Shown: positions 17,452-25,808 of the stretch, piece by piece
How positions within the stretch are numbered: position 1 is the first letter of the stretch
Layout of the letters: the number at the start of each line of letters is the position of its first letter
Assembly (NCBI GenBank): GCA_023458095.1
Contig: JAEXAS010000034.1
Coordinates: 62,001 to 126,000, forward strand
Direction of reading: 5' to 3'
DNA length: 64,000 nucleotides
From: Actinomycetes bacterium
GTDB taxonomy: Bacteria > Actinomycetota > Actinomycetes > Propionibacteriales > Propionibacteriaceae
Notes under the pieces: generated by a model
What the model was told of the DNA's origin: nothing
Database searches by the model: none
Seen by the model: the letters and a program-made list of their open reading frames with translations, nothing else
Made by a program: the position numbers and the translations under genes

Positions 17452-17813
17452 TGGCCGCACAGCGCGGTTCAGGCACGCTGATGACCGCTGTGGTCATGGC
17501 GGTCATTCTGCTCATCACCGGTGTGAGCGTGCTGGTCTGCGTCGTGGCGCTGGCGCAGCGGGATGTGGCGAATGCTGCCGACCTGTCTGCCCTCTCCGGC
17601 GCGGCAGCCGTCGCCAAAGGCCAAGACCCGTGTGCGGCGGCCAGCCGGATCGCGGTGGCCAATGGTGTGGAACTGCGCCGCTGTCAGGTGAGTGGAGATG
17701 CGGTGGATTTCGTCGTCTCGGTCGAGGTTCAGCGTCGGCTGGAACTGGGCTTGGGTCTGCGACCCACGGTGCACGCGGAGGCTCATGCAGGCAGGCTGGG
17801 ATCTTCGCGCTGA
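17451..17813 (+). CDS. TadE-like protein of the Rv3654c type
   Basis: 120 residues from ATG 17451. RGSGTLMTAVVMAVILLITGVSVLVCVVALAQ is a single helix, then the RDVANAADLSALSGAAA segment typical of the Rv3654c/flp pilus-assembly TadE/G-like family, with two Cys that may form a disulfide (near residues 64 and 78). Last gene of the tad operon; it ends one base before the convergent helicase stop, leaving no room for a separate terminator. Confidence 0.82.
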   Translation: MAAQRGSGTLMTAVVMAVILLITGVSVLVCVVALAQRDVANAADLSALSGAAAVAKGQDPCAAASRIAVANGVELRRCQVSGDAVDFVVSVEVQRRLELGLGLRPTVHAEAHAGRLGSSR

Positions 17814-17814
17814 A

Positions 17815-20055
17815 TCACTCGACGAGCAGTTCCAGCAAAGCCGCGGCGGCGGTCTTGTTCAGCGGCTGGTTGCCGTTTCCACATTTGGGGGAGACCACGC
17901 ACGATGGACAGCCATCGACGCACGGACAGCTCCGCAGTCGATCCAGGGTGGCGCCGAGCCAACGGTCGATCTGGGTGAAACCCTGTTCAGCGAAACCAGC
18001 GCCGCCGGCGGCGCCGTCGTGGACGAAGACGGTGAGCTGTCCGGTGTCCGGGTGCAGGGTGGTCGACAGTCCGCCGATGTCCCACCGATCGCAGGGCGCG
18101 AAGGCCGGTAGCAGTCCGATAGCAGTGTGCTCAGCGGCATGGGCGGCGCCAGGTAGGTCTTTGGCGGGAATGCCGACTAGTGCCGCGGCGTCCAGGGTGT
18201 ACCAGACGGCCTGGGTACGCAGCGTGCGTCGCGGAAGGTCCAACGGGGTGCTGTCCCAGACCTTGCCGGTTTGTTCGTCGCGACGTAGATATCCGGTGAC
18301 TTGGCTGGCCAACTCCACGGTGCCGAAGAACACGTGCCCAGCCCTGAGTTGTGCCTGGTTGAGTCGCTCCAAGATCTGAATGTCGCTGTGGCTGAGCGCT
18401 TGGGTGAAATAGCCGTCCCGTCCGGGCCGGACCAACGCGGTGTGCTCGGCGGGCAGATAGTCGGCCACCAGCCACGGTTCGCCTTGATGCAGATAGATGG
18501 CCCCGGTGTGAACGCTGCGGTCGGCAGCGGCAGGATCCACTTGACCCAGCACTCGTCCGGTGGCCTGATCCACCACTTCGACGCTGTGGCCACCAGCCGC
18601 GCGCAGATCGATCGAATCCACGGCTCGATCCGGGCGGGTCCAATACCAACCGGTGGGGCGGCGCCGCAGGTAGCCGGCAGTGGTGAGCCTTTCCAAGACC
18701 GAGGGCATCGTCGGCCCGAACCAGCGCTGATCGCTCTCGGTGAGCGGGAGTTCTTGGGCTGCGGCCGCGACGTGTTGGGCCAGCACCTGTGGATTCTGCG
18801 GATGCAGCACGGTGCGCTCCACGGGAGCATCGAAGATCAGTTCGGGGTGTTCGCACAGGTAGACGTCCAAGGGGTCCGGCTTGGGGATCAACACCGCCAG
18901 CGCATCGGCGCCAGCCCGTCCGGCCCGGCCAGCCTGCTGGCGCAGCGAGGCCAGAGTGCCCGGAAACCCGCAGTTGATCACCGCATCGATGCCGGCAATG
19001 TCCACCCCCAATTCCAAGGCATTGGTGCAGGCCACCCCCCGCACCTGTCCGGAATGCAGACCGGTCTCGATGGCGCGGCGATCCTCGGCCAGGTAGCCGC
19101 TGCGGTAGGAGCGCACCACTGCCTGCCCGGCATGCTGTTGGGCGCGGACCGCGACCAGTTCGGCCTGCACCCGAGAGGTGGTGAAGGTCAGCACCTGCTG
19201 GCCGTCGGCAACCAGCCGAGCCATCAACTCGGCCGCCTCGTGATGGGGATCATCGGCCGGTTGCCAGATCAGGTGATCCAGCCCGGGCCGGGCCGATGCG
19301 TCCTCGGTGATCTCGACCACGTCAGTGACCCCAGCCAGCCGCTGCAACAGTTCGCCGGGATCGCAGAGAGTCGCCGAGGCGCTGATGAAGACCGGATCGG
19401 CGCCGTAGTGGTGGGCCAACCGTCGAAGCCGACGCAACACCGCAGCGGTGTGAGCGCCGAACACTCCGCGATAGCGATGTGCTTCGTCGATCACCACATA
19501 GCGCAGCGTTGACAGCAGCCGTGTCCAGCGCTGATGCGACGGCAGTACCGAGCGGTGCAGCATGTCGGGATTGGTGAGTATGAACGAGGCAGACTCGCGG
19601 GCGAAGCGCCGTTCGCCGTCGCTGGAATCGCCGTCCAGCGTGATCGGCTGCCAGCCGGTCAGTCCCAGTTCCCGGCAGGTCCGCAACTGGTCGTGGGCCA
19701 GAGCCTTGGTGGGCGCCAGGTACAAGGAACTGTGCCCGCGATCCAGATCCAGCGGTCCACGGTCCACCGCGAACCCGACCCGATGGTCCAATCCGGCCGT
19801 GATCGCCGCAAGCAGGTAGGCCGCACTCTTGCCCGAGGCGGTGCCGGTGGCCACTGCGACCGAGTGCCCGGTGAAGGCGGCCTGCGCCGCGTCGGCCTGA
19901 TGCTGCCACAATCGCTCGATTCCGACGGCGGCGAAGGCCTGGCGTACCGGTTCGCTGACCCACTCGGGAAACTCAGCGCTGCGTCCAGGTTGGGCGTCGC
20001 GGTGGTGATGATGGCGCAGCCGAGCATTCTGGCTCATCCATTGCGGCACCGTCAT
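17815..20055 (-). CDS. DEAD/DEAH-box helicase with DUF1998 zinc domain
   Basis: 746 residues from ATG 20055 (GCAGGGTAGG just upstream; the longer frame lacks support). Walker A VATGTASGKSAAYLLA, DEAH in VVIDEAHRYRG, motif III SASA, and a helicase C domain with QQAGRAGRAG place it in the Hrq1/YprA-like superfamily 2 helicases. The C-terminus has a DUF1998 domain with CPCVDGCPSC, a four-Cys zinc site. The Hrq1/MrfA family unwinds DNA 3'-5' and in some bacteria acts in crosslink repair. As I recall, mycobacterial Rv3649 is next to tad genes in the same way. Confidence 0.92.
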   Translation of the reverse strand: MTVPQWMSQNARLRHHHHRDAQPGRSAEFPEWVSEPVRQAFAAVGIERLWQHQADAAQAAFTGHSVAVATGTASGKSAAYLLAAITAGLDHRVGFAVDRGPLDLDRGHSSLYLAPTKALAHDQLRTCRELGLTGWQPITLDGDSSDGERRFARESASFILTNPDMLHRSVLPSHQRWTRLLSTLRYVVIDEAHRYRGVFGAHTAAVLRRLRRLAHHYGADPVFISASATLCDPGELLQRLAGVTDVVEITEDASARPGLDHLIWQPADDPHHEAAELMARLVADGQQVLTFTTSRVQAELVAVRAQQHAGQAVVRSYRSGYLAEDRRAIETGLHSGQVRGVACTNALELGVDIAGIDAVINCGFPGTLASLRQQAGRAGRAGADALAVLIPKPDPLDVYLCEHPELIFDAPVERTVLHPQNPQVLAQHVAAAAQELPLTESDQRWFGPTMPSVLERLTTAGYLRRRPTGWYWTRPDRAVDSIDLRAAGGHSVEVVDQATGRVLGQVDPAAADRSVHTGAIYLHQGEPWLVADYLPAEHTALVRPGRDGYFTQALSHSDIQILERLNQAQLRAGHVFFGTVELASQVTGYLRRDEQTGKVWDSTPLDLPRRTLRTQAVWYTLDAAALVGIPAKDLPGAAHAAEHTAIGLLPAFAPCDRWDIGGLSTTLHPDTGQLTVFVHDGAAGGAGFAEQGFTQIDRWLGATLDRLRSCPCVDGCPSCVVSPKCGNGNQPLNKTAAAALLELLVE

Positions 20056-20074
20056 GGTGCCTACCCTGCCACGA

Positions 20075-21211
20075 TCAGTTGGCGACGACCTCACCGAGCT
20101 GAACGGCCACCCCCAACCGCTCGAGATCGGCGAAGCAGGCCTCGGGATCCATGACCTGACCCTGGTAGTGCAGGCCGACCCGGCGTACATCCCCGCGGCG
20201 CAGTTGGTTCACACAGGCCACCACCGGGGCGGCCGTCAGCAGGTAGCTGTCCTCGGCCTGCACCTGCACCAGCACACTGCTGGGAGTCCCCTCGGATCGT
20301 CCAGTGGCGTGGCATTTCAGAACGAGTCGATAGGGCGGTCGAGAACTGGCCAGGTGCGCCATCGCCCAGCGAGTGAATCGGATGTTCACCCGATTCAGCG
20401 CCGGGACTTTCGCCATGGCCATCACCAGCGGCAACGCCAGATAATCCATGGCCGGTGAGAACCCGGTGATGTAGAACCCGCAGCGTTGCAGACTGCGGTA
20501 CTGCTGGGGCAGATCGACCATCTCGGCCAGGCCCATCGGGATGACCCGCTGGGAGCCGATGGGCTCGCCGAAATCCACCGTGGGGCACTCTGACCACCGC
20601 ACCCGGCGGCGAGTGCCATCGATCCAGGCCATCATGTCGAAGTCGCTGAACTCCGAAAACATCTCCTCGATCGTCGAATCGGCGATCGATTCGGCCTGCC
20701 AGTTGATCCGCAATCCTGCGGCGACGTCGGCCTCGATGAGTTCATCGAGCTGCGCTGCCGCCCATCGCACCAGCGTGGCCGGCAACCCGGGGTGAAAACC
20801 TCCATCGGTCACGAAGCAGCGGTCGGCGCCGACGATCTCCGCCTCCAGGCTGCGCAACGTGGCCACCTTGGCCGGTGTGGACAGCATCGTGTCGATCCAG
20901 TCGGCCCCGGCATCGAGGACGATCCGGGCCAGCGGGCCAACGAGATCCGGTCTGCTGACGGTGACGATCACCAGATCGGCGCCAGCCACCGCCCGGCGCA
21001 CCGAGTCGAGGTCTTCCACCTCAACCGTCGCGGTGGCAAGCTGCGCCGTCCCGGTGGCCTGCGCCCGCGCCAGTGCCAGCCGTTCCTCACTGCGTCCGGC
21101 GAGAACCAACTCGTCGTTGGGGCCCAACTCCGGTGCCAGAAGCGAGACGATCGAACGGCCGGCATGGCCGGAGGCCCCAAGGCAGACGATGCGCATGCCA
21201 CCATCATTCAC
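20075..21211 (-). CDS. Saccharopine dehydrogenase-like NAD(P)-binding protein
   Basis: 378 residues from GTG 21211; ATG 21196 (starting MRIVCLGASG) is equally likely. The Rossmann motif GASGHAGRSI is at the N-terminus, followed by ELVLAGRSEERL (strand 2) and VTVSRPD, as in Sacchrp_dh_NADP proteins. The C-terminal half contains RYLPQQY-like and GFYITGFSPAMD segments characteristic of the larger membrane-less SDH-like group. An oxidoreductase with unknown substrate. It ends 19 bases upstream of the helicase start, so the two may be co-transcribed. Confidence 0.82.
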   Translation of the reverse strand: MNDGGMRIVCLGASGHAGRSIVSLLAPELGPNDELVLAGRSEERLALARAQATGTAQLATATVEVEDLDSVRRAVAGADLVIVTVSRPDLVGPLARIVLDAGADWIDTMLSTPAKVATLRSLEAEIVGADRCFVTDGGFHPGLPATLVRWAAAQLDELIEADVAAGLRINWQAESIADSTIEEMFSEFSDFDMMAWIDGTRRRVRWSECPTVDFGEPIGSQRVIPMGLAEMVDLPQQYRSLQRCGFYITGFSPAMDYLALPLVMAMAKVPALNRVNIRFTRWAMAHLASSRPPYRLVLKCHATGRSEGTPSSVLVQVQAEDSYLLTAAPVVACVNQLRRGDVRRVGLHYQGQVMDPEACFADLERLGVAVQLGEVVAN

Positions 21212-21229
21212 CCCGGGCAGTAGGACCCG

Positions 21230-22354
21230 TCAGGAGGGGATGAAGATTTCCACCCGTCGGTTGAGCTGGCGTCCGGAGGGGTTGTCCACGCCCTTGATCT
21301 GGTTGGGGGCGATCGGTTTGGACTCGCCGTAGCCCTTGGCTTCCAAGGTCGTGCCCACCCCGGCGGTCTTCAATGCGTCCACCACCGATTGTGCGCGCCG
21401 CTCCGACAGATCCTGATTGTAGGAATCGGTCCCGATCGAGTAGGTGTGACCAGAGACCACCGCGGTCTTCACTGCCAGCTTGGTGAACACTGCAGCGAGT
21501 TTGGTGACCGTCTGTTGAGCCTGCGGACGCAGCGTGTCGGCGTTGAAGTCGAACAACACCGAATCGTCAATGATGATCCGAGTTCCGCATGAGGTGATGG
21601 GTTTGAGGACGCCCATGCTGGGAAAGGTCCCCAGCGCCGGAATCGGCTTGATCGGTGGTGCAGCAATCGTCGTTGATTCGCCGTTGGGGCCGGTCACATC
21701 AGCGATGCCGTTTCCGTAGTTGTTGATGATGATGCCGTTGCCTTTGTAGTCGCCGGCGCCGTTTCCGTAGTTGTTGATGATGATGCCGTTTCCCTTGTAG
21801 TCACCGGAGCCGGTGCCGTAGATGTTGATGGAGACGGTGCCATCGGTGTAGTCGCCGGCGCCATTGCCGTAGCTGTTGATGCGCACACCGTCTCCGGTGT
21901 AGTCGCCTGCACCGTTGCCGTAGACGTTCACGGTTTTGCCGTTGATGGTGTAGCTCCCCGCGCCGTTGCCGTAGTTCGATATTGAGCCGTCCGGCCCGGT
22001 GTAGTCGCCGGAGCCGTCGCCGTAAAGGGTCAGCGAGCCGTCATCGGTGGCAACGTCGCCGCTCTTGTCGCAGCGAGCCGGCTTGATCGTTACTCCCGGT
22101 ACGGAGGGAAAGCTGTCGCGCACCTTGATCGAGAAGCCGGCCATCGATGAATCGAGCATCGACAGATCAGGCATCGTGAACATCGGAATCGCGGGGAATT
22201 GGCCACGTTCGTAACCCGGCACCACATCAGCCGCAAGCGGAGTGGCTGTCTGCGAAGGCTGCGCAGAACCAGGATCGGCAGTGGAGGCCACCGACACCCC
22301 GCAGCCTGCGAACAGCGGCACCAGCAGCGGCAAAGCCAAGAGTCGTCGTTTCAT
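21230..22354 (-). CDS. OmpA-domain lipoprotein with seven glycine-rich tandem repeats
   Basis: 374 residues from ATG 22354 (MKRRLLALPL; an in-frame ATG at 22363 is possible). The signal peptide ends in a lipobox with Cys18, so it is probably a lipoprotein. After a Ser/Thr linker, residues about 115-230 hold seven repeats of 16-17 residues with the core YGNGAGDYTGNGIIIN, which alternate small and beta-branched residues as in a beta-solenoid. The C-terminus (about 265-374) is an OmpA domain: DSVLFDFNADTLRPQ, GHTYS, NQDLSERRAQSV and NRRVEIFI, able to bind peptidoglycan. Hence a cell-wall-tethered surface lipoprotein of unknown role. Confidence 0.9.
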   Translation of the reverse strand: MKRRLLALPLLVPLFAGCGVSVASTADPGSAQPSQTATPLAADVVPGYERGQFPAIPMFTMPDLSMLDSSMAGFSIKVRDSFPSVPGVTIKPARCDKSGDVATDDGSLTLYGDGSGDYTGPDGSISNYGNGAGSYTINGKTVNVYGNGAGDYTGDGVRINSYGNGAGDYTDGTVSINIYGTGSGDYKGNGIIINNYGNGAGDYKGNGIIINNYGNGIADVTGPNGESTTIAAPPIKPIPALGTFPSMGVLKPITSCGTRIIIDDSVLFDFNADTLRPQAQQTVTKLAAVFTKLAVKTAVVSGHTYSIGTDSYNQDLSERRAQSVVDALKTAGVGTTLEAKGYGESKPIAPNQIKGVDNPSGRQLNRRVEIFIPS

Positions 22355-22478
22355 GAGATGCATCCTGCCTGGGAGATGTCGCAGGCATGTCGTGGCGCTG
22401 TCGCGATACGGGTACAGCCAGCGAGCTACGGACTGTGAGTCTGTGGCGGCGAGACTGCAAGGTGAAAGACTGCGCGGC

Positions 22479-23945
22479 ATGTTATCTGAATCCGCCATTG
22501 CTGTGCTGGGTGAGGACCTCGCCGCCGCCGACTACCGACTCGATGGGGTCGCTGCTCGGCTGGGGGACGCGGCTCTCGCCGGCCTGACCCGCAACAGTGC
22601 GCTGCCCGCCCACAGGGAACTCGCCGGTCAGTTCGACGCCCAAGCCGACCTGATTCGACTATGGCTGCTGGCGGAGACGGTGCCCGTGGAGCGGGCCAGA
22701 CGGGCGCTGAGCGGCCTAGACGACTTGGTGGACGCGGGGCTGCTGGAGCGTCACGGTGACCAGGTGCAGGCCACCGTCGAACTCAAGCCCTATGGCGATG
22801 AGAGCTTCTCGGCGTGGGTCTGCTCAGACCCCACCCCGTTGGACGGACGCAGCGCGCCGCCCCGTCCGGACTTCGTGCTGGGTGCCTCCCCGGCATCCAC
22901 CACTTTGGCTCAGCTCATTCCGCGCGATCGGGTCCGAAGCGTTCTGGATCTGGGCACCGGGTGTGGCATCCAGGCCTTGCACTTGGCCGAGCACGCCGAG
23001 CGCATCGTGGCCACCGACCTGAATCCTCGAGCCCTGGAACTGGCTGCGATCACCCTGGGTTTGGCCGGCGTCTCGGCGCAGCTTCGGCTGGGATCGTTGT
23101 ACGAGCCGGTCGCCGAGGACCGATTCGATCTGATCGTGACCAATCCGCCCTATGTGATCTCCCCACCTTCGCGCAGCGAACTGGTCTATCGCGAGGGCAC
23201 CCACATTGGCGACGGCCTGATGCGCACCGTGGTGACCGAGGCCGTCGACCACCTCAACCCCGAAGGCACTCTCATCGTCCTGGGCAACTGGGCGATCACC
23301 GACCAGCCCTGGGAGGAGCGACTGGCTGAGTGGATCACTCCGACCGGCTGTGACGCAGTTGTGCTGCAACGGGAGGTGCTGGATCCCTATGAATACATCG
23401 AACTGTGGCTGGCTGATGCCGGGTTGAACGGGTCGGCACAGTACCGCCAGCGCTATGCCGAATGGTTGGACTACTTCGAGGGCTGCGGCATTCGCCGGAT
23501 CGGTATGGGCTGGCTGGCCCTGCGGGCCGCTGGGCGGGAGCACCCCCAGGTGCGCATCGAAGACTGGCCGCACGCCGTCCACCAGCCGGTGGGTCCGGCG
23601 ATCGCCGACGAATTCGCCGCCGTCGAGGCGTCCCGGCTCTCCGATGCGGACCTTCTCTCCCGACGGTGGCGTCTGCACTCCGGCGTCGTGCAGGAGACCA
23701 TCGGTGTACCCGGGGCAGGGGATCCGCAGCACCTGGTGCTGCGGCAGCAATACGGTCTGGGACGAGCGCTCGAGCCGGGCACCGCGCTCGCTGCGGTGGT
23801 GGGCGCCTGCGACGGAGAGTTGCCGCTGTCGGTGTTGATCAAGGCGGTTGCCGCGCTGCTTCAGGTCGAGGAAATACCACTCCAAGCCCAAACGTTGAGC
23901 CAGGTGCGTAGGCTCATTGCTGACGGCTACCTGTATGCGGCGTGA
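22479..23945 (+). CDS. N5-glutamine methyltransferase-like protein with N- and C-terminal extensions
   Basis: 488 residues from ATG 22479 (AAGGTGAAAG 12 bases upstream). An N-terminal helical domain of about 140 residues precedes a class I methyltransferase with VLDLGTGCGIQALHLAEH (motif I), IVATDLNPRALELA (motif II) and VTNPPYVISP, the NPPY motif of enzymes that methylate planar amide or exocyclic nitrogens. The last 120 residues form a winged-helix-like extension. Closest in layout to the actinobacterial DUF7059-methyltransferase family found upstream of topA. The substrate is unknown. It is divergent from the OmpA lipoprotein. Confidence 0.85.
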   Translation: MLSESAIAVLGEDLAAADYRLDGVAARLGDAALAGLTRNSALPAHRELAGQFDAQADLIRLWLLAETVPVERARRALSGLDDLVDAGLLERHGDQVQATVELKPYGDESFSAWVCSDPTPLDGRSAPPRPDFVLGASPASTTLAQLIPRDRVRSVLDLGTGCGIQALHLAEHAERIVATDLNPRALELAAITLGLAGVSAQLRLGSLYEPVAEDRFDLIVTNPPYVISPPSRSELVYREGTHIGDGLMRTVVTEAVDHLNPEGTLIVLGNWAITDQPWEERLAEWITPTGCDAVVLQREVLDPYEYIELWLADAGLNGSAQYRQRYAEWLDYFEGCGIRRIGMGWLALRAAGREHPQVRIEDWPHAVHQPVGPAIADEFAAVEASRLSDADLLSRRWRLHSGVVQETIGVPGAGDPQHLVLRQQYGLGRALEPGTALAAVVGACDGELPLSVLIKAVAALLQVEEIPLQAQTLSQVRRLIADGYLYAA

Positions 23946-24024
23946 TTCATAGGGTTTCACAGGATACGGACAGCCACGGCATTGATTTGCCGCCTTCACT
24001 GGGTGAAGAACGAAGGAGCAAAAC

Positions 24025-25542
24025 ATGGCCGAGAACCACACCCCACAATGGGGTGCACCTGACTCCGGCAACGAGCCGACGACCCCATTGCCCCACCCGG
24101 TCGGCGACAACCCGGCAGCGACGCCGGGGCCGAATTCGCCGTGGGCGCGACCCCTGTCCGGCAACGAGCCGACCCAAGTCATCGCGGGTAGTGAGCCCAC
24201 TGCGGCGATTCCGAACCCGACCGCGGGCAGCGCGGGAGCGAGCTATCCGCCGCCGCCCCCGAACTATCCGCCGCCCTACGGATCCGCCCCGGGCTACCCG
24301 CCGGGCTATGGGGCGGCCTACACCGGTTCGACCCCGCCGTACGCATCGCAAGGCGGGTATCCGAACGCCCCCTACGGTCAGGGTTACCCGAATCCGGGTT
24401 TCTACTCGCCGCAGCAGTACTACCAGGTGCCGACCACCGTGCAGACGCCGAAGCGGCGCTGGCCGATGGTGCTGCTCGCCTCCGCTTTGGTGCTGGTCAT
24501 GGCGGTGGGTGGCTTCGGAGTGGCGCGCAGCGTCATCAGCGCAACCTCCGAACCCCAGATCACCACCCCGGCCGATCCGGGCAGTGATCCGTCCACGCCC
24601 TCGGAGGGGACGGCGCCCTCAGCGAACCCTGGAACTCGATCGGCCAGCGTCACTGCTGCACAGTCCAAAGGTGTGGTGCTGATCGAGTCGGAGGTTTCCA
24701 ACGGTGTGGCCGCCGGAACCGGAATGATCCTGACCCCCGACGGCAAGGTGCTCACCAACTACCACGTCGTGGCGGGCTCCGACAAAGTCCAAGTGATCGT
24801 GGCCGATACCGGTGATTCCTACACCGCGACGGTGCTGGGGTTCGATCAGAGCCGGGACGTGGCGCTCCTGCAGTTGAAGGGTGCCTCGGGCTTGGCCACC
24901 GTCACGGTGGATACCGATGCGGTCAACGAGGGCGACCAGATCGCTGCGGTGGGCAACGCCTCCGGTGGCGGCAAGCTCGTCAAGGCCGCCGGGGAGGTCA
25001 CCGCCACCGATCAGAGCCTCACCGTCTCTTCGGATTCGCCGTGGGGCAACTCCGAGGATCTCAAGGGTTTGATCCAGACCACGGCTGGTGCCGTTCCCGG
25101 TGATTCGGGGGGTCCGATGTTCGATGCGCAGACCGAGGTCTTGGGAATGACCACTGCCGGTTCTACCACCGAGCACACCAGCTACGCGGTTCCGATCGCC
25201 ACTGCGCTGTCGGTGGTTCAGCAGATCGAGACCGGGCAGGACGCCGGTACGGTGCGGGTCGGTCCGTCCGGATACCTCGGGGTAGTCGCCGCGACCCACA
25301 CCACCGGATCGAAAGGCATCGAGATCTCCGATGTCGTCGCTGGTGGCCCAGCCGATCTGGCCGGGATCACTGCGGGCAGCCGGATCACCAAGGTCGGGAC
25401 CACCGCCATCACCTCCAAAACCAATCTGGCCAATGTGGTTCGCGACTACGAGCCCGGCCAACAGGTTCGGATCACCTGGATCACTTCAGCAGGTAAGACC
25501 AAGGCTGCGACGGTCACTTTGGGGTCAAGTCCGGTGAACTGA
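24025..25542 (+). CDS. HtrA/DegP-like membrane-anchored serine protease
   Basis: 505 residues; AAGGAG six bases before ATG 24025. A cytoplasmic Pro/Gly/Tyr-rich region (about 1-140), a membrane helix (about 147-168), a trypsin-like domain with His247 (TNYHVV), Asp278 (SRDVALLQL) and Ser361 (GDSGGP), then a PDZ domain (about 415-500) with GYLGVV and PADLAGITAGSRITKVG. It degrades or senses misfolded proteins outside the membrane. Actinobacterial genomes carry several such paralogues; this one is alone, between the methyltransferase and topA. Confidence 0.93.
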   Translation: MAENHTPQWGAPDSGNEPTTPLPHPVGDNPAATPGPNSPWARPLSGNEPTQVIAGSEPTAAIPNPTAGSAGASYPPPPPNYPPPYGSAPGYPPGYGAAYTGSTPPYASQGGYPNAPYGQGYPNPGFYSPQQYYQVPTTVQTPKRRWPMVLLASALVLVMAVGGFGVARSVISATSEPQITTPADPGSDPSTPSEGTAPSANPGTRSASVTAAQSKGVVLIESEVSNGVAAGTGMILTPDGKVLTNYHVVAGSDKVQVIVADTGDSYTATVLGFDQSRDVALLQLKGASGLATVTVDTDAVNEGDQIAAVGNASGGGKLVKAAGEVTATDQSLTVSSDSPWGNSEDLKGLIQTTAGAVPGDSGGPMFDAQTEVLGMTTAGSTTEHTSYAVPIATALSVVQQIETGQDAGTVRVGPSGYLGVVAATHTTGSKGIEISDVVAGGPADLAGITAGSRITKVGTTAITSKTNLANVVRDYEPGQQVRITWITSAGKTKAATVTLGSSPVN

Positions 25543-25563
25543 CCGCACTGAGCAGCACTGTGG

Positions 25564-25611
25564 ACGGCCGTGATTTCTCTCACCGTGAACGGTGGGAACA
25601 GTCGCGGCCGT
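25564..25611 (+). terminator. Nested hairpin after the HtrA gene (possible terminator)
   Basis: ACGGCCG (25564-25570) pairs with CGGCCGT (25605-25611) and encloses CACCGT-GA-ACGGTG (25581-25594). There is no T-run. The 266-base gap up to topA contains no gene I can support. Confidence 0.4.
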
Positions 25612-25808
25612 TCGTGCTGCCGGGCGGGGCCACGACTTCCTCGAGGCTGGCCTGCGGCGACTCCCCGGCCGCTAATCGCAAGCTGGGCGGCCCCGTCCTG
25701 GCGCCGCTGGAGCAGTAACGGCAATACTCGCGATTACCACTCCCTTCCGCCGAGCGGGCTAAAGTGAGCGCGCATCGACCCCGCAGGAATCAGATCAGGA
25801 AGAAGCCA

